DNA from: Nectonema munidae
Lineage: Eukaryota; Nematomorpha; Nectonematoida; Nectonematidae
Direction of reading: 5' to 3'
NCBI GenBank assembly: GCA_030549495.1
Contig: JAUIRK010000004.1
Coordinates: 186,001 to 250,000, forward strand
DNA: 64,000 bases
Shown: positions 24,740 to 37,734 of the stretch, in pieces
How the letters are laid out: each line of letters opens with the position of its first letter
How positions within the stretch are numbered: position 1 is the first letter of the stretch
The notes under the pieces: model-generated
Databases searched by the model: none
What the model was told of the DNA's origin: nothing
The model's input: only the letters and a program-made list of their open reading frames with translations
Made by a program: the position numbers and the translations under genes

Positions 24740-26060
24740 TTGAACATTGTCTCCCTAGTCATTTGTACATGGAATAGAAACCATCGTACTATACAGGTTG
24801 GAGATTTTATATTTAAATATAAAAATCGTAAAATTCTAAAAAAAATGATACTTAAAATAAAAATTTTCAAAAAATGTTTTGCATACATATTGAAAGCACC
24901 ATTTCATAAATTTTACACAAATGTTCAAACCACATAACTTTAAAATTGCTGTTTTATTTCATGAAAACAATATGATTGGTTGAAATGATTATGTAATATG
25001 TAATTCTAATACTAATAATATGACGATTTTTTTCAAAATGTTGACTTATTTGTTTGAAGAAAAAATTTAACTATTTTTCATTATTTCTTATTCATGATAT
25101 ATTTTTCATTTGAAAGCTTTTCGTTTGTTGTATACACTGCTAGAATAATGTATTTTTGGAAAAACTTTTTAATTTTTTTTAGTCAAATATTAAAACGCTT
25201 ATAACTTTCGCATTTCTTAACCAAATGTATCATGCTATATACCAAATTAAGGCATTTTATGGGCTTTCAGAATACATTGCTTATATATAAGTATTTGAGA
25301 AATACCATTTTACTGTTTTTAACGAAGAGTATTTGTAATATTTATACCTCCAAAAACATTAATTGAAATTTTACATTAAATATCGGTTTTTATACGAAAT
25401 GGAAAATGCTAGTTTCATTTTTGGACTTAGCTTTTGCATTTATAAAATATCTGAAAGCTTAATCAGATTTGTGGTTTACTTCAAGATACTGTCTTCAAAA
25501 ATATTTAAAAAAAAATAAAATATCTATTTTTATACCAAATCGACAATGCTTATTTTATTTCTGTACTCCATTTTAGCTAATAGGGTTAAAAAATATATGA
25601 AAGTGGTCGATATTTTCTTCAAAAACATTTATTCACATTTTAAGTAAACTATTTTTTAAACTAAATTGTCCTCATACCATTTTTGGCTAAGTTTGAACCA
25701 TTACTATGAAAAAAATGTGTCAAATTAGAAATAGAATTTTTTATGCATGCCTTAAAATTATCTCATAAACATACTTTTATATTTTAAATAAAAGAAAAAA
25801 CAATTTTCTCGAAATACTCAAATCAAAAATTTCGTTTTTGATTGAATATCATTATTAAAATTTTTTATTTAGGATAAAATTCTCACTAAAAATATCGTTC
25901 AAATTTAAAATAATTTTTTAACATAATATCGTCCATGTTTTTCATTTCTGTACTCCCTTTTGGCCATTAGAGTATAAAAATGGTCGAAAGTGTCAATCGA
26001 ATTCGTAAAAATCAGTTTTTTTTATCAAGTTTTTCTCATAATCGTCATTTATTATAGTAC
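24740..26060 (+). repeat. satellite-like block, inverted copy at 54.3-58.65 kb
   Basis: The block matches the reverse complement of 54330-55850, 56490-56715 and 58467-58650. For example, aaaacgcttataactttcgc at 25192-25211 corresponds to the minus strand of 55818-55838. Its right half consists of diverged units of about 140 bp. Near 25000 it preserves the uninterrupted sequence into which the Helitron array at 56.7-58.5 kb inserted. Confidence 0.65.
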
Positions 26061-26061
26061 A

Positions 26062-27290
26062 AATAATTGAGTTCATCATATTTGAGTATTCATAAAAAAT
26101 GAAATAGTATTTCGTTAAAATGCTTTTATATTGTCAATGTAGTAAAATTTTGAGAAACCATATAGTTTCAAGAAACAAGTATCTAACTTCTCTACAAGGA
26201 AGATGCACCTTTTTCCAATGAACAAGTAGATGGTGTAAAAATATAGTATTGAGAATTTGGAAAAACGTCTTGATCGTGAAGAAGCTCTTCCCTTGTGAAT
26301 CAAAAATTCAAACCTTTATCTTGTTAGTTTATATTTCAATCATCAATTCACTAAAAAAGTAATGTGAAAATTTTCAAGTGTAAGAATTACCATAACTAAG
26401 TCAGGTACCATTGTGTTAAGATAAATATATCAATTGTCAAAAAAACTTTTTATAAATGTCAATCGAATTTGACCAATTTTTCTTTCATTATGTAAAAGAG
26501 AGTCTTTTAGATGATAAAGGTGGAAAACTTTTTGTAATTAAAAAAAATAGAATTATGAATGATTTAAAGAATAATCGAAATTTGAAAAAGCATTGGTTAG
26601 CTTATTTATGATTAGTTTACCATGTCATTAAAATTTTTTTAATAAAAATTTTATTGCTGAATTAATTATTTATGATTAACTAAATTATAGTATATTCATG
26701 AAAAATAAAAATTTTAAGGTCTATCGAACATGATCTGATGTCGCTTTGAGTAGAAATTTTGTCCCATCCATATTTATGAAATGAATAAAATCATCATTTA
26801 TCAAGAAAGGAAATTATTATATCGATTGGGCTTAAATGTATAAAGGTCAATCTAGTGTCGAATTAACCAAATATATAACAATTTTAACCACATTGAAATG
26901 TAGTATTGATCATATGTGTATATATTGACAAAATAAGTCATAATGAAATAGAGAAAGGTCGATTTGCTAAATGGGTCGAAAATTTTTCAAAAATGATAAA
27001 AAAATATCTGATCACAAATTAACCAAAGTTAAACAGTAATCGCAATTTAAATCTAGAATGACAAAAGTATTTTCAGAATCAAATTGAGCATCTTTGATTT
27101 GCTGTGCATGGATAAGTTTATTTAAAAATTATGAGAAAAAGCGTTTGGCATTAAGTCATCTGTGAATCCTAATTTAGTAACAGGTGAAATTTTTTGGGTC
27201 AATTAATCCCCAAAATTTAGTATATTAAATAAATTAAGATAATATTAAGCCAAAAAATGTGGAATTATAATATATTTTGAAGTTAATATA
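26062..27290. other. no gene seen
   Basis: AT-rich, non-coding. I found no supported feature. Confidence 0.4.
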
Positions 27291-27356
27291 TTTGCCATTG
27301 ATTGTCAGGTTTGATTGATTTTTAGGAAAAATAAATGCCATCATCAGATTCGCAAT

Positions 27357-27520
27357 CAATTATGAAGCGTGAGTAAGGTTGCTTAGATACTGGGTTTTGA
27401 TAACTCAAGGTTTTGGGTTCGATCCCGCATCAAGCCTACTTTCTCATAGTTCGATACAAGCGGCGCAATTGTGCCTTCTCGATGAAAACACCCCATGCTA
27501 CCTTTACCTTTATTTAGTAG
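27357..27520 (+). repeat. tRNA-derived SINE
   Basis: A tRNA-like head contains the B box GGTTCGATCCC (near 27415) about 35 bases after a weak A-box-like segment (gcttagatactgg), followed by a body with gcgcaattgtgccttctcga. The same 148-bp family unit as at 1.9-2.6 kb lies just upstream. The tRNA part does not fold fully and is not a working tRNA gene. Confidence 0.45.
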
Positions 27521-27599
27521 GTTCACGTGAGAATTTTGTAAAAATATTCAATATTTTAAGAAAAAAAGGGGGCGGGAAATAAAAATAGCCCGTCATGAA

Positions 27600-29600
27600 T
27601 AGGGTTAACATTTTCATTTCTGTCACTACACATAGCAGTGCTTCTCAAATTTTTTTACTCTAGGATGCACCTATGAAATAACTAAAACTTTGGGGCGCAC
27701 CATTGAGATAGATTGATATGGAAAAATCGGTCATAAAATTTTAAAATAAAAATTATAAAGAAGTACATACTACATGTGTTGTCCATTATTTAGTCGTTTC
27801 TCGCACCCCCTGTTATGACCCCTTATTAATAATCGCGAATCTAGATGGAATCTTAGGGTTCACATGGCAACCTTTCATGGCGCACCTGGCTATCTTCAAG
27901 GGTGCACCGTTTGAGAAGCACTGCCATATAGATTCAGGCTTTACTTTTTCTTTCACCTTCATTGGCATTCTTCTGTCAGAAAGGACTCCTGCTACATTTC
28001 GCCAGTTTCTCCATCCTGCTTGTATTCTATTTATTTCGATTTCTTCGTTGCCGTCCTCAACCACGTTTGACCTTAGATATAGGAAGTCTCTTACCTTAGT
28101 TATTGGTTGTCCATCTAGTTTTATGCTTCTGCTTCTTGTATTTTCATTCTTGTCTTGCTCCTATTCTTTTACTTTTATCTTTAAGTATTCACTCTTTTTC
28201 CTGCTTATTTGCAGTCCTCGACTTTCTAGCATTTCAGGCCATGCTTCCATTCTTTCTTCAACTTCTTGGCTTGTCTCTCCCACTAACACCCCATCGTCTG
28301 CGTAAATAATTTCCCACGGCGCTCCTCTTCTTACATCTTTTGTCAATACATCTAACACTACGTTGAAGAGAAAAGGACTTGGAACTGATCCGTGATGTAG
28401 GCCAACTCTCATCTCAAACTTCTGTCATACCAATTAAAGTTTTCTCTCGTTTTCGCACTTCTATTCATCTCCTAATCAATCTAATATACTTTTCTAGCAC
28501 CAACTTTTTTCTCAAAGATCTCTTGCCTCGGTGCGTGATCGTATGCTTTTTTCATGTCTATAAACGCTATATGGAGCTCCTTTGGCTTTTCTCTCTATTT
28601 TTCCATTATTTGTCTTAGTATGAACATTGCATTTGTAGTTCCCTTTGGGGCATAAATCTAAATTGGCTTTCCGATATTTTGGCTTTTCTTCTTAGTCTCT
28701 GCTCTAAGATTCTCTTCCAAATCTTCATCGTATGGGATATGAGCTTTATTCCAAGATAGTTTGAACGTTCCTGCACATCTCCTTTTTCTTTGAAAATAGG
28801 TTCTATTATACTCTCTTTCCACTCCTGTGGTAACCTCTTGTTCTTCAATCTCCTCCATTAGTTGCCACAATATATCCGCTCCATCTTCTCCTAATGCTTT
28901 CCATGCTTCCACCGATATGCTATCAAGCCCGATAGCTTTGTTATTCTTCATCTTTTTTATTTCCATCTCAAACTCCCTTCTTTCTACCTGCTTTATTGGT
29001 CCTTCACATGCAATCCCGTCTTCGCAATCTTGTCTATAATTTTCTTCATTTAGCAGTCCTGAAAAATATTCTTTCCACCTCTCGAGGATTTTCCCATTAT
29101 TCTTTAATGTTTGCCTTAAACATCTTTTATTTCTTTGCCCTGCTGTATATTTTTCGTTGCTCTGTTTGTTTTTTGCTAACTAATTTGCACAAGCGCAACA
29201 GCTACTTTTTTCTTTGCTTCTTTTTTAGCGCATTGATACTTTAATTTATTCGTTATTCTCTTGTTTGCTCCCATCTGTTCTTTGCATTTTGCTTTTTCTT
29301 TATTTTGTTATGTATCTTTGGTTTCCACGTGCAGTACTAGTAGGATTACTGGAGATTCTACTTGAAACTTCTATAGCTGTATTTGTCACTACTTTGGAGT
29401 TTTTCTCCCACCAAACTTTTACATTGCGTATGTTACCTTATATTCTGTTTAACACCTTTATCCTAAACTCTTGTCGTTTATTTTCTTCCATCAATTTTGT
29501 CCACTTTATCTTTCTCTCTTTTCTTCCTACGTTTTGGCATTTTCAAGAAAAGACTTAGGATGACTAATCTATGTTGTGGAGCCAAATGTTCGCCCGAAAC
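27600..29600 (-). mobile_element. RTE-type LINE, decayed, 3' part of reverse transcriptase
   Basis: Minus-strand pieces in order are RWKEYFSGLLNEENYRQDC (about 29060), KKMKNNKAIGLDSISVEAWK (28900), LPQEWKESIIEPIFKEKGDV followed by NYLGIKLISHTMKIWKRILE (28750-28840), then HHGSVPSPFLFNVVLDVLTK, IIYADDGVLVGE (the Y-A-D-D catalytic motif, near 28300) and EIEINRIQAGWRNWRNVAGV followed by LSDRR (28000). These are characteristic of the RTE clade. Several frame changes and stops separate them and the endonuclease half is not clear. A 288-bp MITE interrupts the 3' end. Confidence 0.85.
27636..27923. mobile_element. 288-bp hAT-type MITE inserted in the RTE element
   Basis: Perfect 14-bp inverted ends, CAGTGCTTCTCAAA and TTTGAGAAGCACTG, bound a non-coding body. 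The flanking octamers acacatag (27628-27635) and ccatatag (27924-27931) match at six of eight bases, the length expected for hAT. Sequence on both sides belongs to the RTE reverse transcriptase region, so the MITE came later. Confidence 0.85.
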
Positions 29601-29779
29601 AGTCCATTACTTCATTTATCTTCGCTCGTGAATACATAAGAAAATCTATCTTTGCTACAGCCGCTCCATACTTACATTTTTTCTTCATTGCAAGACTAAC
29701 CAAAGGCGAAAATTCGAAAAATGTGCTTATAGGTTGTATACTAGTTAATAGCTTAGAATTTTTACAAATCCAAATTTTC

Positions 29780-29927
29780 AAGAGTCCAATAGCACTATTT
29801 TTTAAAATTTATTTAGGACCTAAATAACACAAAAAAAAGTAACTACAAACAAGAAAAAGCGAAAAAGATTCTTACACCGTGAAATCAGGACTTATCTTCA
29901 CTTATATACTTTTCTTATTATACAATA
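29780..29927. repeat. 148-bp direct repeat, left copy
   Basis: Identical over all 148 bases, by eye, to 31117-31264. It ends exactly at the A that precedes the Helitron terminus CTAG. Confidence 0.95.
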
Positions 29928-31116
29928 CTAGACGGTCCTGTGTTTGTCTCTCGCTTCGCTCGAGACGTAGGATTCTAGATACTCTTAATCTAGGACTAAA
30001 AATTCTAGGACGTGTGACAGATCATTGGTACTGTGATTCTAGGACGTGTGACTGATCATTGGTACTGTGATTCTATGACGTGTGACAGATCATTGGTACT
30101 GTGATTCTATGACGTGTGACAGATCATTGGTACTGTGATTCTAGGACGTGTGACAGATCATTGGTACTGTGATTCTAGGACGTGTGACAGATCATTGGTA
30201 CTGTGATTCTAGGACGTGTGACAGATCATTGGTACCTTTAATCTAGGACGTGTGACAGATCATTGGTACCCCCGTGATTCAAGGTCCAGTTAAAGATCAT
30301 TGATACCCCTAATAATCATTAAATCATCTACAAAGATCATTGGTACCACTTATTCTAATCATTGATATCGCCCGTGTTAAAGATCATTGGTACCGCGTGA
30401 TTCTAGGTCCAGTTAAAGATCATTGGTACCGCGTGATTCTAGGTCCAGTTAAAGATCATTGGTACGCGTGATCCTAGGTCCAGTTAAAGATCATTGGTAC
30501 CGCGTGATCCTAGGTCCTGTGAAAGATCATTGGTACGCGTGATCCTAGGTCCAGTTAAAGATCATTGGTACCGCGTGATCCTAGGTCCTGTGAAAGATCA
30601 TTGGTACCGCGTGATGCTAGGTCCTGTGAAAGAATATTGGTACACCCGTGATTCTAGGTCCTGTGAAAGATCATTGGTACCGCGTGATCCTAGGTCCTGT
30701 GAAAGATCATTGGTACCCCCGTGATTCTAGGTTCCATTAAATATCATTGGTACCGAAATTCTAGGTACACTCAAAAAATCATTGGTACCTGGATTATAGA
30801 TACCGTCAATGAACCCGTAAAGATCATTGGTACCGCTGTAAAGATCATAAGTACCCGTAAAGATCATAAATAGCCGTAAAGATCATAAATAGCCGTAAAA
30901 ATCATAGGTACCCCCGTAAAGATCATTGGTACCCACGTAAAAGATCATTGGTACCCACGTAAAAGATCATTGGTACCCACGTAAAAGATCATTGGTACCC
31001 ACGTAAAAGATCATTGGTACCCACGTAAAAGCTCATTGGTACCCAAGTAAAAGATCATTGGTACCCACGTAAAAGATCATTGGTACCCACGTAAAAGATC
31101 ATTTGGTACCCCCGTA
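29928..31116 (-). mobile_element. Helitron 3' end with internal minisatellite, 5' end missing
   Basis: On the minus strand the element ends ...GGACCGTCTAG followed by T, the Helitron 3' terminus, preceded by the same TTCGAGCGAAGCGAGA-like stretch seen in the Helitrons at 56.7-58.5 kb. The body consists of tandem repeats sharing the core gatcattggtac. About seven units of 34 bp with gattctaggacgtgtgacag (30000-30240) are followed by units of about 36 bp with tctaggtccagttaaa (30240-30760), short 19-bp units (30835-30915) and about nine units of 23 bp with cccacgtaaaa (30920-31100). The expected 5' end (TCTATATTATAA) is absent. The open frame across the array is a by-product of the repeats. Confidence 0.75.
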
Positions 31117-31264
31117 AAGAGTCCAATAGCACTATTTTTTAAAATTTATTTAGGACCTAAATAACACAAAAAAAAGTAACTACAAACAAGAAAAAGCGAA
31201 AAAGATTCTTACACCGTGAAATCAGGACTTATCTTCACTTATATACTTTTCTTATTATACAATA
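31117..31264. repeat. 148-bp direct repeat, right copy
   Basis: Second copy of 29780-29927. Here the sequence continues past the A into T (acaata then taataac), so this copy shows the intact A/T insertion site. Confidence 0.95.
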
Positions 31265-32990
31265 TAATAACTTAATATTTTAACTTTTCTTATCATACTT
31301 ATATATTTTTCTTTACTTATCAGGACGAAATGATCCAAGGCTAGCAAGGCTCCATGATTATACAATTTCTTCCACTTCAACTCATAATGTTTAGAAGTAA
31401 ATAAATTTTTATGATATTAGAAGAAAAAAGGGCCAACAATTTATTTGTCACTTTGAAATCTTTTTAATAATTTTCATATAAGTTCAAATGTGATTTTCAT
31501 CTTAAAGTTGAGTTTAGGCCGAAACATATAACTCAATTCTTTGGTTACTTTTCAAATTGTTGGCAAAAACACTCGTTCAAAAAAAGATTATTTACAGAAA
31601 TTGGGGATTGAAGAATATCTCAAATATAAATTTCAAACTTCCAAACAATTGTCCAAAAGAAAAATGGATGTTGATGGAGGGCAGTCATTTAGCACTAGGA
31701 AAGTGAACTTTTTTGTACGTGGGTTGTATGCCACCCAAAAATAAAAGTTGAAAAAAACTTTTTTTTAAAAGTTTGCTATAAAAAAGACAGGGAATTTTTT
31801 TTACTTAAAAAAAATTAAATATTTTATGTAATATAAGTAACACACATTTAAAGCTATTTGTTTTTTACACTTTATTTTAGAAGCTCTATAAAAGGTGTAA
31901 GGACGGTAGAGGCATAAAATTGGATTATCTTAATTCACAAAATTTTATTAAATTTAACCCAAATGATCAAAAATATATAATCTCTGAAACCTTACCTCTT
32001 GAAAATAATTATTTTTAAGTTTTTAACCAAAAAATGCTTTTGAAAAAGGTTTATGGTTCTATGCAACCCCATGGCTTTTCTAGAGTTAAAGTATAAAGCC
32101 AAAAATATTTGAAATTAGCGAGTGTTAACCCAAAAAACAAGTGGCTAAAATGTCCATTTTTTAACAAAGCTCTTAAAAATTAGTCAAAAAGAGTATGTTA
32201 GCATTATTTTGCAACCGTGATATTTTGGGAAATTTAATCTCAAATTATGGTTTTCATTGAAAAGGTGGCTGAAACAAAAAACAGTTTATATGTCATGTTC
32301 AAATATACCGACTTTGCTTAATAGTAATAAAATCAATACATTTTAATTTTGAAAGAAACCGAATAAAATAGAATTGAAAACGAGAATCATTCCACACGCT
32401 AAGAGATTTTTGAATGATTACAACATTGTCGAAGATTACAAAAATAGATAACTGCAGCGCTGATGAAATATAAGCATTGGTTATCATAAATGAGGCAACA
32501 CGTTAAATCAATATGTTGGATATGATATATGATTAAACCTTACTGAAGACGAATTTTTATTTGATGTGTATATAGATCACATAAATAGTAAATGAAAATA
32601 AATTTGGACGCTAAACAGAAATTTATATTGTACCTATAAATCTATAAAGAAATAATTATATGAAAACCCACGTTTTGTAGTTGTCCAGGTCATAGTTTGG
32701 GCAATATAATGACCATTTACATTAAGTGAGAATAAGTTAATTCCTTCATTGATAAAAAGACGTTAATTTTTCCGTTTTGTATATTAGATGATAAAATTTG
32801 AAAACATTTATTTTATCAATTTAAATCAATAATTTTCCAGTGAGACAAACACGCCTTTGTTTATAGATCTGATTCTTAGCCTGATGTCGTCAGATCCCTA
32901 GTTCCAACCAAGATTTTTTAGGAGATCTTTGATCATTTTGGACACCTGTGGTATTTCACATCTTTAAATGCATATGCTAGAATGTTGTAT
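31265..32990. other. no gene recognised
   Basis: Non-coding in appearance. A 67-codon frame at 31541-31744 (KKDYLQKLGIEEYLKYKFQT) has no similarity I recognise and no supporting context. Confidence 0.4.
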
Positions 32991-32999
32991 GATAAGGGT

Positions 33000-33815
33000 G
33001 AAGTTAAGTGTAGGCGGGTAGAGAGGAATGGTTCTAAAGGAAGAGAGAGATGTATTCAATAGTCTTGTATGATATGAAGCTTAGTAGAGAGGAAGGAAGA
33101 CCTTAAAATGTAAATATGCTTTTCAATGAGTTTGGTTCGTTCAGATGAAAATATTGGACGGTAGAGAATAATGTGAATGGGACTTTCAATATGAGGGCAG
33201 CCTAATCTGCAAAAAGGATTAGAGTGTAAATTACAATTATAGAAGTAAGCGTAACACGGGCAATGTGAGGTGAACCATCTTATTATGTTGCGAGGAAGAA
33301 AAATGTTTTTAATTAGTGCAAATTGGGATAAGGGGTAGGTATATTGTTTGAGTAGAGCCATTCATTTGTAATTGAGTTATTTATGAAGGTTTTAAAGGTG
33401 AATAAAGAAGGGAGGGGGTTAGGGTATGTTGTGACGGTAAGGATGTGGATTTGGATAAGAGGTCTACGAAAAAGTTCTCAAAGAATTGAGAATTGAGAGC
33501 TCGGCTTAGTGTTGAAAGGGGGATTTTTCTGTCGAGTTGTAGGTCGTTGATTATGTTTTATGAGCTTTTGAAAATAATTATGTGTTTGAATTTGGATGTA
33601 AAGATGATTAAGTTATCAATAATGTGGTAGCATGATGTTAGGAGTGCTAGAGTTTCAGTTTAATATGCAGAAGGGTTATTGTCTGAATGTATTTGTTGTA
33701 TGAAGAAGGGAATACGCATTGTGATTAAAAAAGGCGCACGCGTTGTTAGTTGATTTTGAGCCGTCAGTAAAAACCGAGAGTTTTGAATTGCGTTTGTATT
33801 TGATAGAGTTTAGTG
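33000..33815 (-). mobile_element. jockey/I-type LINE, RNase H part (left half of split element)
   Basis: Minus-strand frames show an RNase H start, LSVFTDGSKSTNNACAFF (near 33740), and the downstream zinc-knuckle-like tail RWFTSHCPCYAYFYNC with CRLGCPHIESPIHIIL (near 33200). This order and these motifs fit LINEs that carry RNase H after the reverse transcriptase. The matching upstream part lies at 38254-38540, beyond a 4.4-kb insertion. Several frame breaks. Confidence 0.7.
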
Positions 33816-33859
33816 CTAAGGATTGGTATGCGGCGAATCGTCGCACGGGACTAATCGTA

Positions 33860-33965
33860 GCGGTTTGCGGACAAAAGAGGCACAAAATTTTAATAAGATT
33901 AACTACATCATACCTCGTTGCAGCAAATGCACAATAAAATATATAATGATGAAGAAGCACAAGAC
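33860..33965. repeat. long inverted repeat, left arm (MULE type)
   Basis: The sequence gcggacaaaagaggcacaaa, then attaactacatcatacctcg and ttgcagcaaatgcacaat, recurs as its reverse complement at 36070-36160. Together they bound 2.3 kb holding the MULE transposase relic. Confidence 0.8.
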
Positions 33966-34164
33966 ACTCGTGATTGCAAACAGATGTATTTCATGTATAA
34001 CTTTTCAAGTCAATATAGTTGGTATACTAAATGATAAGAGTTAAAATACTAATTCAAAATTACTTACTTCGTGAAAGCTTATCGTCAAGTTTTCGAACCA
34101 GTTTCTTTATTTAAAAATAATATGAGAAAAGTGAAATTAAAATGAAAAAACTTTAAAATTATTT

Positions 34165-35560
34165 TATTGATTGGACAAAATGAAATCAATTGTAAATCTA
34201 TAACTACAATCATTCAACTTTTCAAAGTTAATATCTTCTTCATTATTTCCCATAACTTTAATTTTTGACTTTGAAATATAAAATTCAACTTGTAAAAAGT
34301 TTAAAATATTTGAAGATTGATGAAAATCTTCATATATTTTTTCTAGTGCTTTTTTATTGTGATTGAAATGTTTTTCGGAATATTTTCTGTAACGTCTTTC
34401 TTCTATGAAGTTCATGTCTTTTTGGAATTTTAGCTCCTCTTTACGAAAAAATTCTATAACTTCCCAACTGAAGGTTGTTCCAAGGGGAGAGAACTTCTCA
34501 ATCTAAGATATTCAACATAATTTTGAAAATCCTTGTAAATATATGAAAGTATACCCGTTATGCCAACCTTCACAATGATTGTTGGTCCTGTTCTCCCTTT
34601 TATATACATTCCAATAAGATGGTGAATATATTCTAAACCAAGTATTTTCAAAGTAGTCATAAAATTTTCCTAAAGAAAACACTTCTTTTGTTGTCTGCTT
34701 TAGTCTTTGGTAAACTATGTTAACCTAGAAAAATACATTAGGATTTTCAACTTGAATTAATATGATTCTTTACCTTATTTATTGGAAGAAATGCAATTCC
34801 CATTAACAACTTTATAGTGTATCTGAAGCTTTTATTATTTTCATACAATGATTTAAATCCTAGGTGGACAATGTTTTTATAAATTGCTTGTGTGAAATGA
34901 AAATAACAACCTCTGTAGGTTGAAAAAGAGTACACCTAAAAAATAATTTTCTAATATATTTAAATAAAAAAAATAAAATTACTTTTTTGGAGGCATTGAT
35001 GATTGCCTTTTCAAAATCTCCATTAATATATTTCAAATTATTAATGCCTTCATTTTTCAATGTTTCAAAAACTTCGCTACAAAGTTTCACACATTTATAA
35101 ATATTTCAATTATAATTTTTAACTTACATGTATGACTTTTCTAGTTTATCAGGTAACAGACTATAGAGAACAGGAATAAAAACATTCTTATGTATGATAT
35201 GAACTGTAAAGATTTGAGCAAATATCTTAGGACATTTTTTGAAAGTCCCGTCTATAAAAACTTCATCAATGTTAGCGTTTCCCAAACAATATCTGAAAAC
35301 GATAAAAATTATACAGAAAATAAAAATTGTTGTACCTTACTTCAAAACAGGTCCCGCGAAAATTAGTATTCTTTTTTGACCAGTTGTCTCATCTTTTTTA
35401 AAAAAATTCTCTCGATTTAATAACTTATAATCAGAAGGAATTTCAAAACTAATATTTCTTGGAGGGTTAGTTCTCTTTCTGTTTTTTCTGATAAATCTTT
35501 TCATTGTCTCCGGTTTTGGAAAGGCATCCCTTTGCATCTGATCAATATCACTTATATAGT
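34165..35560 (-). pseudogene. MULE (Mutator-like) transposase relic
   Basis: Minus-strand pieces in order are RNISFEIPSDYKLLNREN with KRILIFAGPVLK (35340-35490), NANIDEVFIDGTFKKCPKIF (35220-35280, containing the D-G-T-F motif of MULE proteins), FAQIFTVHIIHKNVFIPVLY (35180-35230), INGDFEKAIINASKKV (about 34990-35040, second acidic motif D-F-E), YRGCYFHFTQAIYKNIVHLG (34870-34920, the family C-x-F-H motif) and LMGIAFLPINKV (34760-34810). The gaps between pieces could be short introns or decay, and some are bounded by ag and gt. It is similar to MULE genes of other invertebrates. Whether it ever worked at this site cannot be judged. Confidence 0.75.
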
Positions 35561-36069
35561 CACTTTAAAATAAAGAAAACACTCTTAAGCCTTTTCAAGC
35601 TTAACTTCTTTACTGATGTTGAAATATCATGATTATGTGGCTTTTTTGCAACTAAAATTTCGAACAAACCATTCACACTTTTTTTGAATATTAAAACTCC
35701 TATAAAAAGTAATTAAAATATGCTGTCGAAGTTTGAAAGGCTTAAGCTTAACCTTTGCAGCTGCGACTTCTATGTAGGCTACATATGAATCTTTTGCACT
35801 TTTTTGCTAGTGAAAAAAAAATTTAAAATTAAAAAAAACAAAAATATTATGAATTAAAATTATGAATATATATTTTTAGGAAAAAAAATTTTAAAACAAA
35901 AATATTATGAATACTTCTCCCTTTTTATAATATGAAAAATAATGAAAACATTGTTAGAAGTTGTGATTTAGACAAACAATACTTTTATAACTGTGAATGT
36001 AATCTATCCAAGAAATGTAGTTTATATTAAGGATTATCTGGCATATGTTTCTTATTTGCCTAGGGCTTC

Positions 36070-36160
36070 ATCATTATTGCATGTTTTCATTGTGCATTTG
36101 CTGCAACGAGGTATGATGTAGTTAATCCGATTGAAATTTTGTGCCTCTTTTGTCCGCCAA
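36070..36160. repeat. long inverted repeat, right arm (MULE type)
   Basis: Reverse complement of the arm at 33860-33965, with about 10 percent change. Confidence 0.8.
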
Positions 36161-36224
36161 CGTATCTCATCCATCTCCTAATGTTGATGGCGAGAAATGT
36201 CCCTTGGCGAGGAATAGCCGCCTT

Positions 36225-36352
36225 TTCCTTTGATCCTGCCACCTTTTCTTCATTTTGCAAGCACGCATCTTGAACAAGAACATTTTTCCTCATCATCACG
36301 CTTTCTATGCAAGTGCAACTGCGCACATATGATGTCATATTTACTAAGTGAG
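36225..36352. repeat. second inverted repeat, left arm
   Basis: The sequence cttcattttgcaagcacgca, then catttttcctcatcatcac and atatgatgtcatatttacta, reappears inverted at 37735-37865. The pair encloses 1.4 kb of AT-rich DNA with a piggyBac tail remnant. Confidence 0.75.
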
Positions 36353-37261
36353 CGATGATTTAACTCGTTGCACAACCCAACGCATTTTTCTCGCTCAATG
36401 CCATAAAATTATATCAATTAAATCTTTCAGATTTATTTTTCTTATTTTTCCAAACCTCTCATATTTAATTTTTTTATTTTTCGATGATGTTAAATTAATT
36501 GAAAAGTTAGATAAATCTATTATTGTTTGACAGTTTTTTATTAGTCATATAATAATTAGATTTGAATTTTCAATTTAACTTTGCATTTTGGATAAGCTAT
36601 TGAATACTGTTTTTTTTATTTTTTTTAAAACTATTTTTAGATTATAATTTAACTATTTTTTTCAAACGAGCCACTTGTTTATTTTGGTTGATATAAAAAA
36701 TATAACAAAAACCATTAGACAAATAAATTAAAAATTATTTTCATGAAGTTTTAAAATGTAAAGTCTTTTTATATACTTTCAATACTTTTTTAAACAAGGC
36801 ATTTCCTTTATAATTCTTTGACGTTATTTATATTACCGCCTCAAAGCCAGTTATTTCCAATGAGCTAGTCCCTCAAGGGTTAATATTTGAACAAATTCTG
36901 TTTTCTTATTTTATTAATGACTTTCATAACATGAAAAAATTCAAGTCGTACATGATAACTTTTATAAATATAAAAAACTAAGTATAATTGAATAACTTAA
37001 AAGTCAATATAAAAGACTAATTTTATGATTGTTTCAAATAAAAAAAGATTTTTAGAAATCATTAAGTTCAAGAATGGATTCCAGATAAATATTTATGTTT
37101 TACTATATAAAACACTTTTTTTACAACATACCAATATTAACTAGGTATACTCAGATCTAAAATGAATAAAAGTCATTCATCTTTTACATTAAAAAGAATA
37201 TATTTTTACTAGCAATAAAATATAAAAAATATTTGAAGAAACAACAAATTTATTGCACGAA

Positions 37262-37400
37262 AAAATTAGTATTATTATTTTGAGTGAAAAGCGTTGAAGC
37301 AGTTCATATGAAGAGCAACATTACACTTAATACATCTTTTTTAGTGCCTTTTTGGCAAAATTGAAAGTTCGTGGTTTTCATCAGCACTATCTACATTTCT
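37262..37400 (-). pseudogene. piggyBac cysteine-rich tail remnant
   Basis: The minus strand reads KRCIKCNVALHMNCFNAFHS and then a stop. This is the C-x2-C then H-x2-C-F-x2-F-H pattern of the zinc-binding C-terminus of piggyBac proteins. Nothing of the catalytic core remains nearby. Confidence 0.6.
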
Positions 37401-37734
37401 TATTATTGAATTTTCCAGTGGACATATGAAAATTTGAGCAGAGGAAAACTCATTATCATTTAAAATTGAAAATGCTTCATTTACAAATCAAAATGAAGCA
37501 TTTTCAATTTTAAATCCTTTTTTCCTTTTTCCTTTTTTATAATATCTAAATTTTATTTAGATATTCTTTTAAATTTTTTTCTTTTTTATATCTTTTTTTC
37601 CTTTTTTATTCTTTTAGAAAAAGGTGTTGTGGAATAAAGTTTATAACTTATTGACGGATCATCATATATTGAAGAATTCATTGCAGCATTTATATAAGAA
37701 AACAATACATGCAATCAGAATTATCTGTTCATCG

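Noticed and set aside
29576-29827. 83-codon plus-strand frame and its antisense partner as a small gene
   Set aside because: No similarity recognised, next to a decayed LINE and partly inside the 148-bp duplication.
30494-30724. 76-codon open frame with repeated arginine- and serine-rich units
   Set aside because: It lies wholly inside the Helitron minisatellite, whose unit lengths keep the frame open by chance.
29928-31116. CRISPR-like array of regularly spaced repeats
   Set aside because: Units are contiguous, with no unique spacers and varying unit length, and the context is eukaryotic.
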